From the IMG/VR virus record IMGVR_UViG_3300040801_001279, positions 1 to 23,736 of that record: a stretch of DNA of 23,736 nt. One strand, written 5' to 3'. A program made the position numbers and the translations under genes. The stretch comes from a virus. Shown here piece by piece: positions 23,401-23,736 of this stretch; positions within the stretch are counted from its first letter, which is position 1, and each line of letters starts with the position of its first letter. The notes beneath the pieces are model-generated. The model worked only from the letters and a program-made list of their open reading frames with translations, was not told the DNA's origin and ran no database searches.

Positions 23401-23736
23401 CTTGTGCTACCCCCCAATAAGTAAACTCTTGAGGTAGTAACTACGGCGGAAGAATTATTTAAAACTCCTGGAAGACTTGTGCTAGTAGTCCAGGTCCCTA
23501 AAGTCCCATCTGAATTAATGGGTGCTGTATAAACAGTATCAATAGATGCCCAAGCATCTCCAGCTCCACCCAACAAATAAACCCTCGAATTAGTAACTAC
23601 CGCAGTAGGATAAGCCATTACTCCAGGCAAACCCGTACTCGAAGTCCAATTTCCTATAGTGCCATCTGAATTAATGGGGGCAGTATAAACAGTATCGACC
23701 CAAGTACTACTATAGCCCCCAAGTAGATAGACCTGT
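20415..23736 (-). CDS. Tail/fibre protein: Kelch, LamG x3, DUF2341 part, Ig-like (5' end cut)
   Basis: The frame stays open to the right window edge: 35 further codons precede the TTG at 23630 and encode another Kelch unit (VYLLGGYSSTWVDTVYTAP), so the true start lies outside. Numbering from that TTG: Kelch units to about 142, LamG-1 158-378, the C-terminal half of a DUF2341-like domain 379-443 (PKKLAIED, VEIERWDS, LYYDSTHVDN), LamG-2 445-665, LamG-3 686-895 (VWENNYEAVYHLS, KALKLDGVDDYL), an Ig-like stretch 900-1000, and a carboxypeptidase-regulatory-like C-terminus 1003-1071. LamG units carry the phage signature GYIDDLRITKGVARYT. It is probably a large receptor-binding or tail-surface protein. 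The next gene starts one base after its stop. Confidence 0.85.
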   Translation of the reverse strand, partial: QVYLLGGYSSTWVDTVYTAPINSDGTIGNWTSSTGLPGVMAYPTAVVTNSRVYLLGGAGDAWASIDTVYTAPINSDGTLGTWTTSTSLPGVLNNSSAVVTTSRVYLLGGSTSTSVSTVYTAQINLDGSLGPWTTGTSLPGVLHSSSAVVTNSRVYLLGGYNGSSSVSTVYTAPFLGGSNDYSTASYTTLVPSDDPHWDNVVLALPFDGTDGSTTITDISATPKTVTAVGNAHIENTQSKFGVTSCYFDGNGDYLSIPYSSDIDMGSGDFTVECWFRPTNDPDANGNGIVICGTSIGNRPWGVYQGTATRIVGWFQNTSGTYTTGASNTTGSMANKWSHVALARSGDNLLIFVDGVLGDTIAISGAAQSFTNLRIGRFDWNPAGDMLGYIDDLRITKGVARYTADFTPPTKSFQYNDLVTPKKLAIEDVASGEQLFVEIERWDSIERSAQLWTKVPIVSSTDNTVLKLYYDSTHVDNNQNEDPYWSNVVLALPFDGADGSTTITDISPTPKSITGYGNTHIESDQSVFGGTSGYFDGSGDYLTIGSASDTATQLGTSDFTIEFWCLVKFGTPNYMEVLSKGSAGHLNVDDFEIFIRKSGGTGCFRFAGTTANDLNFPGNDGSQWRHYAVSRQGTTWRSFYDGILQTERTGLSVNINDTNYPLMVGFRGAGTSDNYYYGYIDDLIITKGTGRYTENFTPPTRSISEIVSGHVDDIGSYPSKRVWENNYEAVYHLSQDPSTTVKDSTFNGRNLTSYGSMTTYLSQIDGVIGKALKLDGVDDYLQSTNSNLSTLQTEFTLECVGVISSATAWTNLCEIGNRTVGSIYLAEYDTSGYLNSGLGSDDLQSNVVIDPSNFKSYGLVLSSGAVRSVGNGIIDSVSNMVTVEDLSSAPVSIQYLGYYSANSIQSIKISKIARSATWLEASYNSDFDQLLNINRYEITVMNPYPIGYSKVYGFNQALQLMVTVSGLEGTNYYDTTFYNVDDVAIFPTISGTPVGTEVSTSLATYSGVDYFWYADVSLNDLGLSYTTPLYSFYVRYLCSGIVNDPVNTASGVVLNLHRRSTGELAGTTIAGTGGTFSIDTMFNEEHYIAALHPRADFNAQIFDKIEP
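21636..23159 (-). repeat. Paralogous LamG cassettes (22497-23159 and 21636-22298)
   Basis: Two LamG-like domains of about 221 residues in the same gene are close relatives. Both open with D-P-x-W-x-NVVLALPFDG, continue GSTTITDIS.TPK, share YFDG.GDYL, and close with GYIDDL.ITKG..RYT..FTPPT. The DUF2341-like segment lies between them (about 22302-22496). They look like one cassette used twice, diverged mainly in the central strands. Confidence 0.75.
23205..23736 (-). repeat. Kelch-type repeats, period about 150-156 bases
   Basis: Four units, the first and last incomplete, begin with (R)VYLLGG and contain VYTAPIN.DGTLG.W....SLPGV. Their starts are at about 23732, 23582, 23426 and 23276, so the period is 50-52 residues. 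DNA copies remain visibly similar, for example the stretch around 23292-23345 against that around 23441-23494, indicating fairly recent expansion or recombination. A Kelch propeller needs more blades, so further units are expected beyond the edge. Confidence 0.8.

Noticed and set aside
23628-23630. TTG at 23630 as start of the Kelch/LamG gene
   Set aside because: The frame continues upstream to the window edge and encodes another Kelch unit, so the TTG is internal.
12495-23736. Diversity-generating retroelement acting on the lectin-like tail genes
   Set aside because: No reverse transcriptase, template repeat or adenine-biased variable repeat is visible in the window.
1-23736. tRNA genes, CRISPR arrays, insertion sequences, attachment sites
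   Set aside because: Nothing resembling cloverleaf genes, short spaced direct repeats with unique spacers, transposases or integrases was seen; nearly all bases are coding.

Overview
The window is part of the genome of a tailed, double-stranded DNA bacteriophage (Caudoviricetes), probably a large one. The evidence is gene content (modular tail proteins beside a sliding clamp, RecA, DnaB-type helicase, CHC2/Toprim primase, RuvC-like resolvase and homing-type nucleases), very tight packing, and coding on one strand only. Every gene I support is on the minus strand, so transcription runs from high to low coordinates. The DNA is AT-rich and most starts have an AGGAG-type ribosome binding site. 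The host cannot be determined from this window. No tRNA, integrase, lysis, capsid, terminase or DNA polymerase gene is visible, and no stretch above 300 bases lacks a gene.

Structural half (about 12495-23736, read first): five large tail or fibre-type genes. The first (20415-23736) is cut by the window edge. It carries Kelch repeats, three LamG-like domains, part of a DUF2341-like domain, an Ig-like stretch and a C-terminal carboxypeptidase-regulatory-like domain. Next are a protein dominated by a roughly 12-residue DLxAxI repeat (18167-20413), a ConA-like/DNRLRE-like protein (16469-18163), a protein with a fibrinogen-like C-terminus (15200-16465), and a protein with a five-bladed glycosidase-type propeller (12495-15194). 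Their shared theme is conserved scaffold domains interrupted in loops by extra binding or enzyme-like domains, which fits an exchangeable host-recognition apparatus.

A gap of 80 bases (12415-12494) separates the halves. It holds a perfect sigma-70 consensus promoter (TTGACA, 17 bases, TATAAT) reading into the replication genes, plus an 8-bp dyad across the predicted start site and the clamp ribosome binding site.

Replication and recombination half (about 1-12414): one dense operon, mostly overlapping. In order of transcription: beta-clamp, unknown protein, RecA, HNH nuclease with zinc-ribbon repeats, small PD-(D/E)XK-type nuclease, small unknown protein, a possible UvsY-like mediator, DnaB-like helicase, primase, OB-fold SSB-like protein, a PEP-synthase-like ATP-grasp/phosphohistidine protein, unknown protein, a short DnaJ, RuvC-like resolvase, RecB/Cas4-like nuclease, and a glycosyltransferase cut by the left edge. 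Clamp, helicase, primase and SSB would serve the fork. RecA, the possible mediator, resolvase and RecB-like nuclease would serve recombination-dependent replication and repair. The ATP-grasp protein, DnaJ and glycosyltransferase are accessory genes whose roles are not evident.
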